Of a stretch of 13,050 nucleotides of DNA, positions 1 through 6,198 are shown one piece after another (position 1 is the first letter of the stretch; each line of letters begins with the position of its first letter). This stretch comes from Eubacteriales bacterium (GTDB lineage: Bacteria > Bacillota > Clostridia > Oscillospirales > CAG-382): assembly GCA_028701715.1 (NCBI GenBank), contig JAQVQF010000046.1, forward strand, positions 1 through 13,050. The letters run 5' to 3'. Below the pieces are notes generated by a model. It was not told where the DNA came from, did not search any database, and was given only the letters and a program-made list of their open reading frames with translations. A program made the position numbers and the translations under genes.

Positions 1-988
1 ATGAAATCACCGACGGCAAGTTTTTCATAGATAACAACCGCGTCAACGACGTCGCCCCAAGGACAGAGATATAGCGATGGTTTTCCAAAACTATGCTCTT
101 TATCCTCATATGACGGTGTTCGACAACATGGCTTTCGGACTTAAACTGCGCAAGGTCAGAAAAGAAGAAATCAAACGCCGCGTTGAAGAAGCCGCAAGAA
201 TTCTTGACATCGCACACCTCCTTGACAGACGCCCCAAGGCGTTATCCGGCGGTCAGAAGCAGCGTGTCGCTCTCGGACGCGCCATAGTTCGCGAACCTAA
301 GGTCTTCCTTCTCGACGAACCTCTTTCCAACCTGGATGCCAAGCTGCGTGCCTCTACCAGAAGCGAGCTGACCAAGCTTCACCAGAGACTTAAAACGACC
401 TTCATATACGTTACCCACGACCAGACCGAAGCCATGACAATGGCGACACGTATCGTCGTTATGAAAGACGGTCTTATTCAGCAGGTCGAAACCCCGCAGA
501 ACCTTTACGATTATCCCTGCAATATATTCGTCGCCGGCTTCATAGGCTCCCCGATGATGAATATGCTCAGCGGAACGCTTGTCAAACCCAAGGGAAGCGA
601 CAATTTATACTTTGAATTTGCCAACGGCAGAGCAAAGCTTCTTATTCCCAAGGAAAAGGCCGAAGACGAAGCTCTCCAGCCCTATATCGGCAAGGAAGTC
701 GTAGTCGGTATACGTCCCGAACTTCTCCGTGACGACGCAGACGCCGCGAGCAAATATCCCGACGCCGTCATTGACTGCTATGTGGAATTTACAGAGCTTA
801 TGGGTTCGGAAATCTATCTCTATCTTGACGTTGCCAAGAGCGATGACGAATTTGAGGACGAAATCAGCATGATCGCACGTGTTTCCTCCCGTTCCAAGAG
901 CAAAGCCGGCGACAACATCAAAATAGGCATTGACACCTCTTTAATCCATATCTTTGACAAGGATACCGAACAGGTTATCGTTCATTAA
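1..988 (+). CDS. ugpC: Sugar ABC transporter ATP-binding protein (MalK/MsmX/UgpC type), 5' partial, apparent frameshift
   Basis: This is the cytoplasmic ATPase that powers binding-protein-dependent sugar importers. From the ATG at 77 (residue 1) the Q-loop VFQNYALYPHMTV is at 2-14, the signature LSGGQKQR at 56-63, Walker B VFLLDEP at 76-82, the D-loop SNLD at 84-87 and the switch histidine THDQ at 113-116. About 150 C-terminal residues match the TOBE/regulatory part of MalK-type proteins. By comparison with MalK, roughly 50 N-terminal residues including Walker A lie off the left edge. Positions 3-56 read EITDGKFFIDNNRVNDVA in another frame, which is the expected family sequence just upstream. 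The two frames join only if one C is added in the run at 55-58, and the upstream frame otherwise hits TAG at 72-74. The ATG at 77 is therefore an internal methionine (VAPKDRDIAM in the restored frame), not a start. A true pseudogene and a sequencing error are both possible. The family call is secure; the exact sugar is unknown, since MsmX-like ATPases often serve several importers. Confidence 0.9.
55..58 (+). other. Apparent -1 frameshift in a C run
   Basis: Four Cs stand where the conserved reading (V-A-P-K-D-R-D-I-A-M) needs five. Upstream of the run, frame 3 encodes family-typical sequence. Downstream, frame 2 does, from the AAG at 59. Without the extra base the upstream frame terminates at TAG 72-74, before the Q-loop. 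The short homopolymer makes a sequencing or assembly slip as likely as a real mutation. Confidence 0.8.
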
Positions 989-1002
989 CCGTTTTATAAT
1001 TT

Positions 1003-1030
1003 AACGGAGCGTATTTTACGCTCCGTTTTT
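1003..1030 (+). terminator. Intrinsic terminator after the sugar ABC ATPase
   Basis: An 11-bp perfect stem (AACGGAGCGTA at 1003-1013 with TACGCTCCGTT at 1017-1027) closes a TTT loop and runs straight into a T tract (1026-1030). It lies 15 nt after the stop codon and separates the ATPase from the exporter operon. Confidence 0.93.
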
Positions 1031-1065
1031 ATATATGCCTTTACCCTTTGTCGGCTTTATTTAAA

Positions 1066-1101
1066 TTAACCCTTGATTTTGTGTTAACTATAATTTATAC
1101 T
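1066..1101 (+). promoter_or_regulatory. Promoter(s) of the ABC exporter operon
   Basis: Two overlapping sigma-A-type arrangements are visible. The first is TTAACC (1066-1071), 17 nt, TATAAT (1089-1094). The second is TTGATT (1073-1078), 17 nt, TATACT (1096-1101). A further TATAAT at 1120-1125 has no good -35. I cannot tell which is used. All lie directly upstream of the ATPase ribosome site (AAAGGAG, 1141-1147). Confidence 0.6.
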
Positions 1102-1111
1102 GTAGTTAACA
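1082..1111. promoter_or_regulatory. Inverted repeat, probable repressor operator
   Basis: Arms TGTTAACTA (1082-1090) and TAGTTAACA (1103-1111) are perfect reverse complements separated by 12 nt. The centre falls at 1096.5, so the dyad covers both candidate -10 boxes. This placement suits a dimeric repressor that blocks RNA polymerase. Small ABC exporter operons in Firmicutes are often controlled by GntR/YtrA-type regulators, but no regulator gene is present in the window, so the protein is unknown. Confidence 0.6.
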
Positions 1112-1154
1112 GACGAATATATAATATTTAATTATTTATAAAAGGAGAGTCCGA

Positions 1155-1862
1155 ATGCTTACAATATCCAACCTTACCAAGTCATACACACCGGGGAAAT
1201 ATGCCGTCGACAATCTGACACTGACCATTGAAGACGGAGATATTTACGGCTTTATCGGTCACAACGGCGCCGGCAAGACCACCACACTGAAAGCCGTTAC
1301 CGGTATACTGCCCTACGATAAAGGAAGCATAACCCTGAACGGAATCGATCTTGCCGCGGAGCCCATTAAATACAAATCGCACCTTGCCTATATACCCGAC
1401 AATCCCGATTTATATGAATCCATGTCCGGTATAAAATATATAAATTTTATTGCCGACCTATATGATATATCTCAGAATATCCGCGATAACAATATCCGTA
1501 AATACGCGGACGCTTTTGAAATGACGCCCAACCTCGGCTCGCCCATCGCATCCTATTCACACGGTATGAAGCAAAAGCTGGTGCTTATATCGGCGCTTGT
1601 TCACGAACCCATGCTGCTCATACTTGACGAACCGTTTGTGGGGCTTGATCCGAAAGCCGCGCATATTCTTAAAAGCTTTATGAAGGAGCTTTGCGGGAAA
1701 GGCGCGTCGATATTCTTTTCCACCCATGTACTGGAGGTTGCCGAAAAGCTATGCAATAAAATCGCCATAATAAAGAGCGGAGAGCTTATAAGAAGCGGAC
1801 TTATCGAAGAAGTGCGCGGTGATTCCTCGCTTGAGGAGCTGTTCCTCGAGCTTGCCGAGTAA
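1155..1862 (+). CDS. ABC transporter ATP-binding protein, EcsA-like
   Basis: This is the cytoplasmic ATPase of an ABC-2-type transporter. In the 235 residues, Walker A GHNGAGKTT is at 35-43, the degenerate signature SHGMKQK at 135-141, Walker B LLILDEPF at 154-161, LDP at 164-166 and the switch histidine STH at 189-191. In place of the Q-loop it has YIPDNPDLYESM (79-90), which matches the IPETP-LY pattern I recall for EcsA-type ATPases. The ATG at 1155 is supported by AAAGGAG at 1141-1147 with 7 nt spacing. The permease gene starts 14 nt after its stop, so the two form one transporter. The exporter role is inferred from family. The substrate (drug, peptide, lipid or protein-export factor) cannot be read from the sequence. 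Confidence 0.92.
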   Translation: MLTISNLTKSYTPGKYAVDNLTLTIEDGDIYGFIGHNGAGKTTTLKAVTGILPYDKGSITLNGIDLAAEPIKYKSHLAYIPDNPDLYESMSGIKYINFIADLYDISQNIRDNNIRKYADAFEMTPNLGSPIASYSHGMKQKLVLISALVHEPMLLILDEPFVGLDPKAAHILKSFMKELCGKGASIFFSTHVLEVAEKLCNKIAIIKSGELIRSGLIEEVRGDSSLEELFLELAE

Positions 1863-1876
1863 ACGGAGGGATAACC

Positions 1877-3484
1877 GTGAAAAATAAGCTTTTACTCCTT
1901 ATAAAGGTTAATATAACTTCTGTCCTTTCACAGGCGAAGCTCGTTTCGGCGGGAACGGGCGGCAGCACAAAATCCAAAAAAATCGGTTATTCTCTGCTTT
2001 TTACTTTCCTTGTAGTCTATTTCTCCGTCCTGGTCGGCACCATGACAAAAATGCTTTACAATTCGCTGGCTGATTATGATCTCACCCTGCTGATCCCCGG
2101 GCTGTATTTTATAGGCGCTTCGTTTATGATCCTCTTCACCTGCCTCTTTACTTCCCACGGATATTTATTCAAAGCAAAAGATCTCGATATGCTCTTCTCG
2201 TTCCCGGTATCTCACAGGGATATACTCGTATCCAAGTTTATAATGCTCTATTTTTACGACCTTATGTTTTCGGTTATAATTTTCGGAGTGTCCGGAGCGG
2301 TTTTCTGCGTACTCGAATCAGTGGGCTTCATGGGCTGGCTGACGCTTATAATCGGTGTGTTCCTTACACCGCTTCTTCCCCTCACCATAGGCGTGCTGAT
2401 CTCGTATTTCGTGGGGCTTGCGCTGAGGAAGGTAAAATATAAAAACGCGATAACAACGATTTTGGCGATCTCTTTCTCGCTTTTGATAATTTTGTTTTCG
2501 TCGGGCTCGCACAGCATCAACAATTACATTATAAAGCACGGCGGCGATATGCTCCGGGCAATAAAATCATATTACTTCCCCGCCGGCTTCCTTTTCGAAT
2601 CCTTTAAAGGCAGCGTTTTAAATTTATTGCTGTTTGTCGTCATTAATATCGCTCCGGCGGTAATTCTTCTCACCCTGATATCGAAGCATTTTGCTTCGAT
2701 AGTCGCTTCATACGGCTCGTCATCTTTAAAAGCGAATTATAAATTACGTTCGCAGAAAAAATCCAAGAAGCTTGACACCTGCTTTCTCAAGGAAATAAGG
2801 CGTATTTTATCATCCTCCGTATATCTTCTCAATTCGGGTGTGGGAATACTGATGCTTATCGTATTTACGATATCTTCGATTCAAACCACAAAATCTGCGG
2901 AAACCGGTATAGGTTTGTTCGGTTCGTCTGTTATGCCGCTTGTGGCGGTGTTTATTCTGCTGTTCTGCTGTACCATGAATTCCTCGACAAGCTGTACGTT
3001 TTCCCTTGAGGCAAAAACGCTTTGGATATACAAATCCGCTCCGGTGGACGAAAGAACGATATTCGAAGCCAAAGCGCTGGCAAACGAAATATTGTATCTT
3101 CCCTTTATTCTGATATTCGGAATACTCTACTCCGTTATATTCAACATGAATTATTCATCGATTATTTTACTGTTTCTTATACCGACGATAGCGCTTGTCT
3201 GTTCGTCATATTTCGGACTTCTCGTTAACCTTGCGCATCCGAAGCTTAAATGGCAGAACGAAACTCAAGTCATTAAGCAGAGCATGAGCGTGGTTATCGC
3301 CATGTTCGCTTCGATCGGCTTTAATGTTCTCATGGTAATTTTGACGATTTTGGCGGTTAATAATTTAAACATAAGCGTTTTCGAAATAATGCTTTGCTTA
3401 CTCGTTATCTACCTCTCGCTTATGGTTTACCTTGAATATCGTCTGCGTACCTGGGGTGTAATAAAATTTAAAATGCTGTATTAA
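1877..3484 (+). CDS. ABC transporter permease, large ABC-2-like membrane protein
   Basis: This is the membrane partner of the ATPase just upstream. The 535 residues contain about 12 hydrophobic segments, near 38-58, 71-93, 120-146, 152-184 (two), 190-208, 248-268, 315-335, 350-368, 405-424, 427-451, 468-494 and 498-519, in two halves split by a basic cytoplasmic stretch at 281-310. The motifs LFSFPVSHRDILVSKF (106-121) and SLEAKTLWIYKSAPV (376-390) occur at equivalent positions in the two halves. They are typical of the roughly 540-aa putative ABC permease family (Pfam ABC_tran_2, from memory). Translation starts at GTG 1877, preceded by GGAGGG at 1865-1870 with 6 nt spacing; no ATG fits. It is probably co-transcribed with the ATPase and closed by the hairpin region at 3496-3525. 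It is likely an exporter; the substrate is unknown. Confidence 0.85.
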   Translation: MKNKLLLLIKVNITSVLSQAKLVSAGTGGSTKSKKIGYSLLFTFLVVYFSVLVGTMTKMLYNSLADYDLTLLIPGLYFIGASFMILFTCLFTSHGYLFKAKDLDMLFSFPVSHRDILVSKFIMLYFYDLMFSVIIFGVSGAVFCVLESVGFMGWLTLIIGVFLTPLLPLTIGVLISYFVGLALRKVKYKNAITTILAISFSLLIILFSSGSHSINNYIIKHGGDMLRAIKSYYFPAGFLFESFKGSVLNLLLFVVINIAPAVILLTLISKHFASIVASYGSSSLKANYKLRSQKKSKKLDTCFLKEIRRILSSSVYLLNSGVGILMLIVFTISSIQTTKSAETGIGLFGSSVMPLVAVFILLFCCTMNSSTSCTFSLEAKTLWIYKSAPVDERTIFEAKALANEILYLPFILIFGILYSVIFNMNYSSIILLFLIPTIALVCSSYFGLLVNLAHPKLKWQNETQVIKQSMSVVIAMFASIGFNVLMVILTILAVNNLNISVFEIMLCLLVIYLSLMVYLEYRLRTWGVIKFKMLY

Positions 3485-3495
3485 GGATAATACAG

Positions 3496-3525
3496 CCGGG
3501 AAAGCCGCATCACCGCTTGGTTTTT
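3496..3525 (+). terminator. Weak terminator-like hairpin after the exporter operon
   Basis: AAGC (3502-3505) pairs with GCTT (3515-3518), and CC/GG can extend the base with a bulge. TTTTT follows at 3521-3525, 37 nt after the permease stop. Two substitutions relative to copy B (at 3512 and 3514) break the inner GCCGC/GCGGC pairing, so this copy folds less well. Confidence 0.45.
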
Positions 3526-3547
3526 GATTAGTTCAATGGACATTAAT
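3496..3547 (+). repeat. 52-bp intergenic direct repeat, copy A
   Basis: Identical at 47 of 52 positions to copy B (4929-4980), in the same orientation. It begins CCGGGAAAGCCGCATC and ends TGGACATTAAT. The similarity continues about 22 nt beyond the T tract, so it is more than two similar terminators. The two copies bracket the M23 gene. Confidence 0.85.
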
Positions 3548-3585
3548 ATATACAAAGCCAAAAGAAAAGCGTTAAATTTTATATT

Positions 3586-4704
3586 TCAACGATAATAGCT
3601 TTCGTAATCAATAATATAATTTTTGGGGTTAACTCTGTAATAATCTCCGTCGCCGTCGGGCAATCTGACCTCAAAATGTAAATGCGGTCCGGTCGATTTG
3701 CCGGTGGAACCAATAAGCCCGATATATTCGCCCTGCTTGACTTCGCTGCCGACCTTTACCAGTATTTCACTTTGATGAGCGTAATATGTACGTATCCCGT
3801 TGGAATGCTCGATTATTGTAAGATTGCCGAAATCGCCGCTCATTTCGGCAAAAACCACAACCCCGTCGCCTGCCGCTTTTATGTAATCCCCATAACAGTA
3901 GCCGCCCGGTTCCTTGGCCGCTATGTCGACTCCGCCGTGAAAGGTGCCGCCCAGCAGATAACGGGTACCGTATTCGGAGGTTATCCCGCCGTCATAGGGC
4001 ATAATAAACATCTTAAGCCCGGTTAAAACAGTCGCGGATTTAACCTTTATTCCTCTTTTTACAATCTCTTCCACGGGTTCTTGCGTTACGATAGATACAA
4101 ACAGCTTTTCTTCCGCTTTTACACCGTCGCAGTATGTAATCACATATAAATTTTCGGCAATTCCGTTTGAGCCTTTTTGCAACACTTTTTCGGTTCCCTC
4201 ATAGGCTTCGGAATCATCGATATATACCGTGGAATATGACAGCTCCGCGTTCCTTTGCTCAAGCGTTTCTACAAGCAACGACAGCTGATACCCGGCAAGG
4301 CTTTCAATGATATCCTCTTCTTCGTCAACGGTGTCCAGAACGGTATATCCGTAGTAAATATCATCCTGTATTTCAACCGATACGATATAACCGTACGACG
4401 CACAAGCTTGATTTTCCGCAGTATCCTCAAGTAACATTTCGATGGTGTCGTCGTCCTTAGATGAACAGATTTTTTCACCGTTTATATACAGAGTATATCC
4501 GTATAACGTTTCTTCGTCGGCAGAGACCGTTTCTTCGGATACGGCGTATACCACAGGGGCGTATGAGTTTTCATGTAACTCATACGCTTTAATGTTGTTG
4601 TTTCCCGTATAAAATAAAGACAGCGAAAACGCTGCCGAGATGATGATAACACATACGGTAATGTCAATATTGGCTTTTAGAAAATTATGTAGCTTTTTTA
4701 TCAT
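3586..4704 (-). CDS. Membrane-anchored M23 metallopeptidase with G5-like domain
   Basis: This is a zinc-dependent peptidoglycan endopeptidase that cuts peptide cross-bridges outside the cell. Of 372 residues, 13-33 form a single membrane anchor or uncleaved signal. A region rich in acidic residues follows (about 45-150). Next is a G5-like segment (about 150-222, ending with VTQEPVEEIVKRG). The LytM/M23 core begins near 233. Zinc ligands are complete: H256 and D260 in HGGVD, and H343 in HLHFEV. Catalytic histidines H310 (YYAH) and H341 are also present. GPHLHFEVR and STGKSTG are family hallmarks. The ATG at 4704 has a modest ribosome site (AAAGG, 4714-4718). The gene stands alone, convergent with the exporter and divergent from the aminotransferase, with its own near-consensus promoter. 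It may act in growth, division or sporulation; the sequence does not decide which. Confidence 0.92.
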   Translation of the reverse strand: MIKKLHNFLKANIDITVCVIIISAAFSLSLFYTGNNNIKAYELHENSYAPVVYAVSEETVSADEETLYGYTLYINGEKICSSKDDDTIEMLLEDTAENQACASYGYIVSVEIQDDIYYGYTVLDTVDEEEDIIESLAGYQLSLLVETLEQRNAELSYSTVYIDDSEAYEGTEKVLQKGSNGIAENLYVITYCDGVKAEEKLFVSIVTQEPVEEIVKRGIKVKSATVLTGLKMFIMPYDGGITSEYGTRYLLGGTFHGGVDIAAKEPGGYCYGDYIKAAGDGVVVFAEMSGDFGNLTIIEHSNGIRTYYAHQSEILVKVGSEVKQGEYIGLIGSTGKSTGPHLHFEVRLPDGDGDYYRVNPKNYIIDYESYYR

Positions 4705-4742
4705 AACAACAGCCTTTTTATAGTTTTTGTTTTGATATTGCC

Positions 4743-4771
4743 ATTATAACATTTAAATAACATAATTTCAA
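4743..4771 (-). promoter_or_regulatory. Promoter of the M23 peptidase gene
   Basis: On the minus strand TTGAAA (4771-4766) is followed after 17 nt by TATAAT (4748-4743). This is 5/6 and 6/6 to the sigma-A consensus with ideal spacing. The predicted start near 4736 gives a leader of about 32 nt. Confidence 0.85.
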
Positions 4772-4872
4772 GCATTTTGATTGTTTTATTACAGAAAAAT
4801 GATGGAAATTTGTATTTAACGCCAAATTTGATTTATTTAAATAAACAGATGAGGTTATAATTAATGTCTGCC

Positions 4873-4897
4873 GAACAAACCGTATAACGGATTGTTC
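4873..4897. repeat. Imperfect inverted repeat (hairpin)
   Basis: GAACAA (4873-4878) pairs with TTGTTC (4892-4897), and CCGT (4880-4883) pairs with ACGG (4887-4890). They flank an A-A mismatch and enclose an ATA loop. That is 10 base pairs in 25 nt. It abuts the 18-bp palindrome with no gap. Confidence 0.75.
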
Positions 4898-4915
4898 ATG
4901 CGGCATATGCCGCAT
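4898..4915. repeat. Perfect 18-bp palindrome
   Basis: ATGCGGCATATGCCGCAT equals its own reverse complement. As RNA it can form a 7-bp stem with an AUAU loop; as DNA it could be a dimeric protein site. Its right arm GCCGCAT (4909-4915) is identical to GCCGCAT at 4937-4943 in the terminator stem of copy B. Confidence 0.85.
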
Positions 4916-4928
4916 AAATTCATAAAAA

Positions 4929-4958
4929 CCGGGAAAGCCGCATCGCGGCTTGGTTTTT
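4929..4958 (+). terminator. Terminator-like hairpin inside repeat copy B
   Basis: A perfect 7-bp stem, AAGCCGC (4935-4941) with GCGGCTT (4945-4951), has an ATC loop. CC (4929-4930) may pair with GG (4952-4953), bringing the stem against TTTTT (4954-4958). No plus-strand gene lies just upstream, so it would end a non-coding transcript or insulate the aminotransferase promoter. Confidence 0.6.
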
Positions 4959-4980
4959 GATTTATTCAGTGGACATTAAT
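4929..4980 (+). repeat. 52-bp intergenic direct repeat, copy B
   Basis: Same orientation as copy A (3496-3547), with five substitutions and no gaps. This copy keeps a fully paired hairpin, so it may be closer to the parent element. It sits 150 nt upstream of the aminotransferase start and just upstream of that gene's promoter. Confidence 0.85.
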
Positions 4981-5019
4981 TAAAATACACGGAAATAAAT
5001 GAAAAAAAGCAAAGGGGTA

Positions 5020-5048
5020 TTGCATAAAGAGATATAAAGTGCTATAAT
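5020..5048 (+). promoter_or_regulatory. Promoter of the aminotransferase-DUF3810 operon
   Basis: TTGCAT (5020-5025) is followed by 17 nt and TATAAT (5043-5048). The TGC just before the -10 (5040-5042) makes it an extended -10 promoter, which compensates for the weak -35. The predicted start near 5055 leaves a leader of about 75 nt. Confidence 0.78.
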
Positions 5049-5049
5049 A

Positions 5050-5090
5050 AATAACCAATAAAAGTCGGCTTCGGCTGTATTTTGGTTATT
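5050..5090 (+). promoter_or_regulatory. Leader stem-loop or operator upstream of the aminotransferase
   Basis: AATAACCAA (5050-5058) and TTGGTTATT (5082-5090) are perfect 9-bp inverted arms. They enclose an inner AGTCG/CGGCT hairpin (5063-5076). The outer arm begins at the predicted transcription start, so it could be a 5' RNA structure or a DNA operator. It is not followed by a U tract and does not resemble a T-box. Confidence 0.55.
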
Positions 5091-5129
5091 ATCTTCATTT
5101 TACCAATCAATCCGGGAGGTACATTATAT

Positions 5130-6194
5130 ATGGAAATCAAAATAACCCGCACCAGCAAACCCTTACCCAAACCCGATTCCTCCAAGCTCGGTTTCGGCAA
5201 AATATTTACAGATCATATGTGTATCTGCGAATATTCAACCGCCGAGGGCTGGCACAACGCCAGAATCGAACCTTTCCGCAACCTTTCTCTTTCACCCGCG
5301 AGCATGGTATTCCACTACGGTCAGGAAATGTTCGAAGGCTTAAAGGCCTACCGTACCGACGACGGGAGAATTCTGCTTTTCAGACCCGATAAAAATGTCG
5401 AAAGAATGAACAACACCAATGCGCGTTTATGCATACCCTATTTGGACCCCGATTTTACGTTGAACGCGATAAAAGCAACGGTTAAAATCGATGCGGATTG
5501 GGTTCCCTCCGAACCCGGCACATCGCTTTACATACGTCCTTTTATTATCGCCACCGATCCTTTCTTGGGCGTACATCCGTCCCATACCTATATGTTTATT
5601 ATCATTCTTTCTCCTTCCGGTTCATATTATGCCGCCGGGCTTAATCCTGTTAAAATCGCAGTCGAGAGCGAATATGTCAGAGCCGTTAAGGGCGGCACAG
5701 GTTTTGCCAAGGTAGGCGGAAATTACGCCGGCTCCCTTATCGGACAGCAAAAGGCCGAGGAACAAGGTTATGCTCAGGTATTATGGCTCGACGGTATTCA
5801 GCACAAGTATATCGACGAAGTGGGCGCGATGAATGTCTTCTTTAAAATTAACGGCGAAGTTATCACTCCGTCGCTGGAAGGCAGCATTCTTCCGGGCGTT
5901 ACAAGGCGTTCTGTCATTGAGCTGCTTCGTGACAAGGGCTTTACCGTATCGGAAAGACGTATTTCCATCGACGAGGTTTACCAAGCTTCCGAAAACGGAA
6001 CTCTTGAGGAAATGTTCGGTACCGGCACCGCCGCGGTTATTTCCCCGGTGGGCGAGCTTGTATGGAATGACAAGCATATTATAATAAATAATTCCGAAAT
6101 CGGTCCTGTTTCCGATATGCTTTACAAGCAGCTTACGGGTATTCAATGGGGTAAGATTGAGGATAAATACGGCTGGACCGTGAAAGTAATTTAA
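5130..6194 (+). CDS. ilvE: Branched-chain amino acid aminotransferase
   Basis: This PLP-dependent fold-type IV enzyme interconverts leucine, isoleucine and valine with their 2-oxo acids, using glutamate/2-oxoglutarate as partner, in the cytosol. The 354-aa protein has the Schiff-base lysine K194 in FAKVGGNYAGS (192-202), the EVGAMNVFF motif with E230 (230-238), FHYGQEMFEGLKAYR (61-75) and GTGTAAVISP (297-306, where mammalian enzymes carry a CxxC). Length and motifs match the 350-360-aa type rather than the shorter E. coli-type enzyme. The start is ATG 5130, with GGGAGGT at 5114-5120. The open frame extends to TTG 5082, but that lies inside the leader hairpin and has no ribosome site. DUF3810 follows after 4 nt. 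D-amino-acid or 4-amino-4-deoxychorismate enzymes of the same fold are less likely given the motifs. Confidence 0.95.
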   Translation: MEIKITRTSKPLPKPDSSKLGFGKIFTDHMCICEYSTAEGWHNARIEPFRNLSLSPASMVFHYGQEMFEGLKAYRTDDGRILLFRPDKNVERMNNTNARLCIPYLDPDFTLNAIKATVKIDADWVPSEPGTSLYIRPFIIATDPFLGVHPSHTYMFIIILSPSGSYYAAGLNPVKIAVESEYVRAVKGGTGFAKVGGNYAGSLIGQQKAEEQGYAQVLWLDGIQHKYIDEVGAMNVFFKINGEVITPSLEGSILPGVTRRSVIELLRDKGFTVSERRISIDEVYQASENGTLEEMFGTGTAAVISPVGELVWNDKHIIINNSEIGPVSDMLYKQLTGIQWGKIEDKYGWTVKVI

Positions 6195-6198
6195 AATT

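Larger units (their letters stand above)
4705..5129. other. 425-nt intergenic region with regulatory structures, no convincing gene
   Basis: In order it holds the M23 promoter (4743-4771, minus), an AT palindrome (4832-4845), an isolated plus-strand TATAAT (4856-4861), a hairpin (4873-4897), an 18-bp palindrome (4898-4915), repeat copy B with a terminator-like hairpin (4929-4980), and the aminotransferase promoter and leader hairpin (5020-5090). The only plus-strand reading with a possible ribosome site near the middle is a 7-codon ORF at 4864-4887. I see no T-box signature (no TGGNACCGCG-like sequence) and no tRNA. Confidence 0.7.

Noticed and set aside
1389..1424. Missing Q-loop glutamine in the exporter ATPase
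   Set aside because: IPDNPDLY replaces the usual Q, but EcsA-type ATPases carry a similar IPETP-LY sequence, so it is a family trait rather than a defect.
3682..4026. 114-codon plus-strand ORF inside the M23 gene
   Set aside because: It is antisense to a well-supported peptidase domain, has no ribosome site and no family-like motifs.
4832..4845. Palindrome TTTATTTAAATAAA
   Set aside because: It is pure A/T in an AT-rich intergenic stretch and is not placed on a promoter, so chance is sufficient.
4864..4887. Seven-codon ORF with a possible GAGG upstream, a potential leader peptide
   Set aside because: It has no run of regulatory codons (no Leu/Ile/Val codons beyond one Val), ends inside the first hairpin, and is as short as expected by chance.
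5082..5129. N-terminal extension of the aminotransferase to TTG 5082
   Set aside because: The TTG lies in the leader stem without a ribosome site, while ATG 5130 has GGGAGGT at good spacing and matches the family N-terminus.
5781..6146. 121-codon minus-strand ORF inside the aminotransferase
   Set aside because: It overlaps conserved aminotransferase motifs and carries no recognisable domain or ribosome site.
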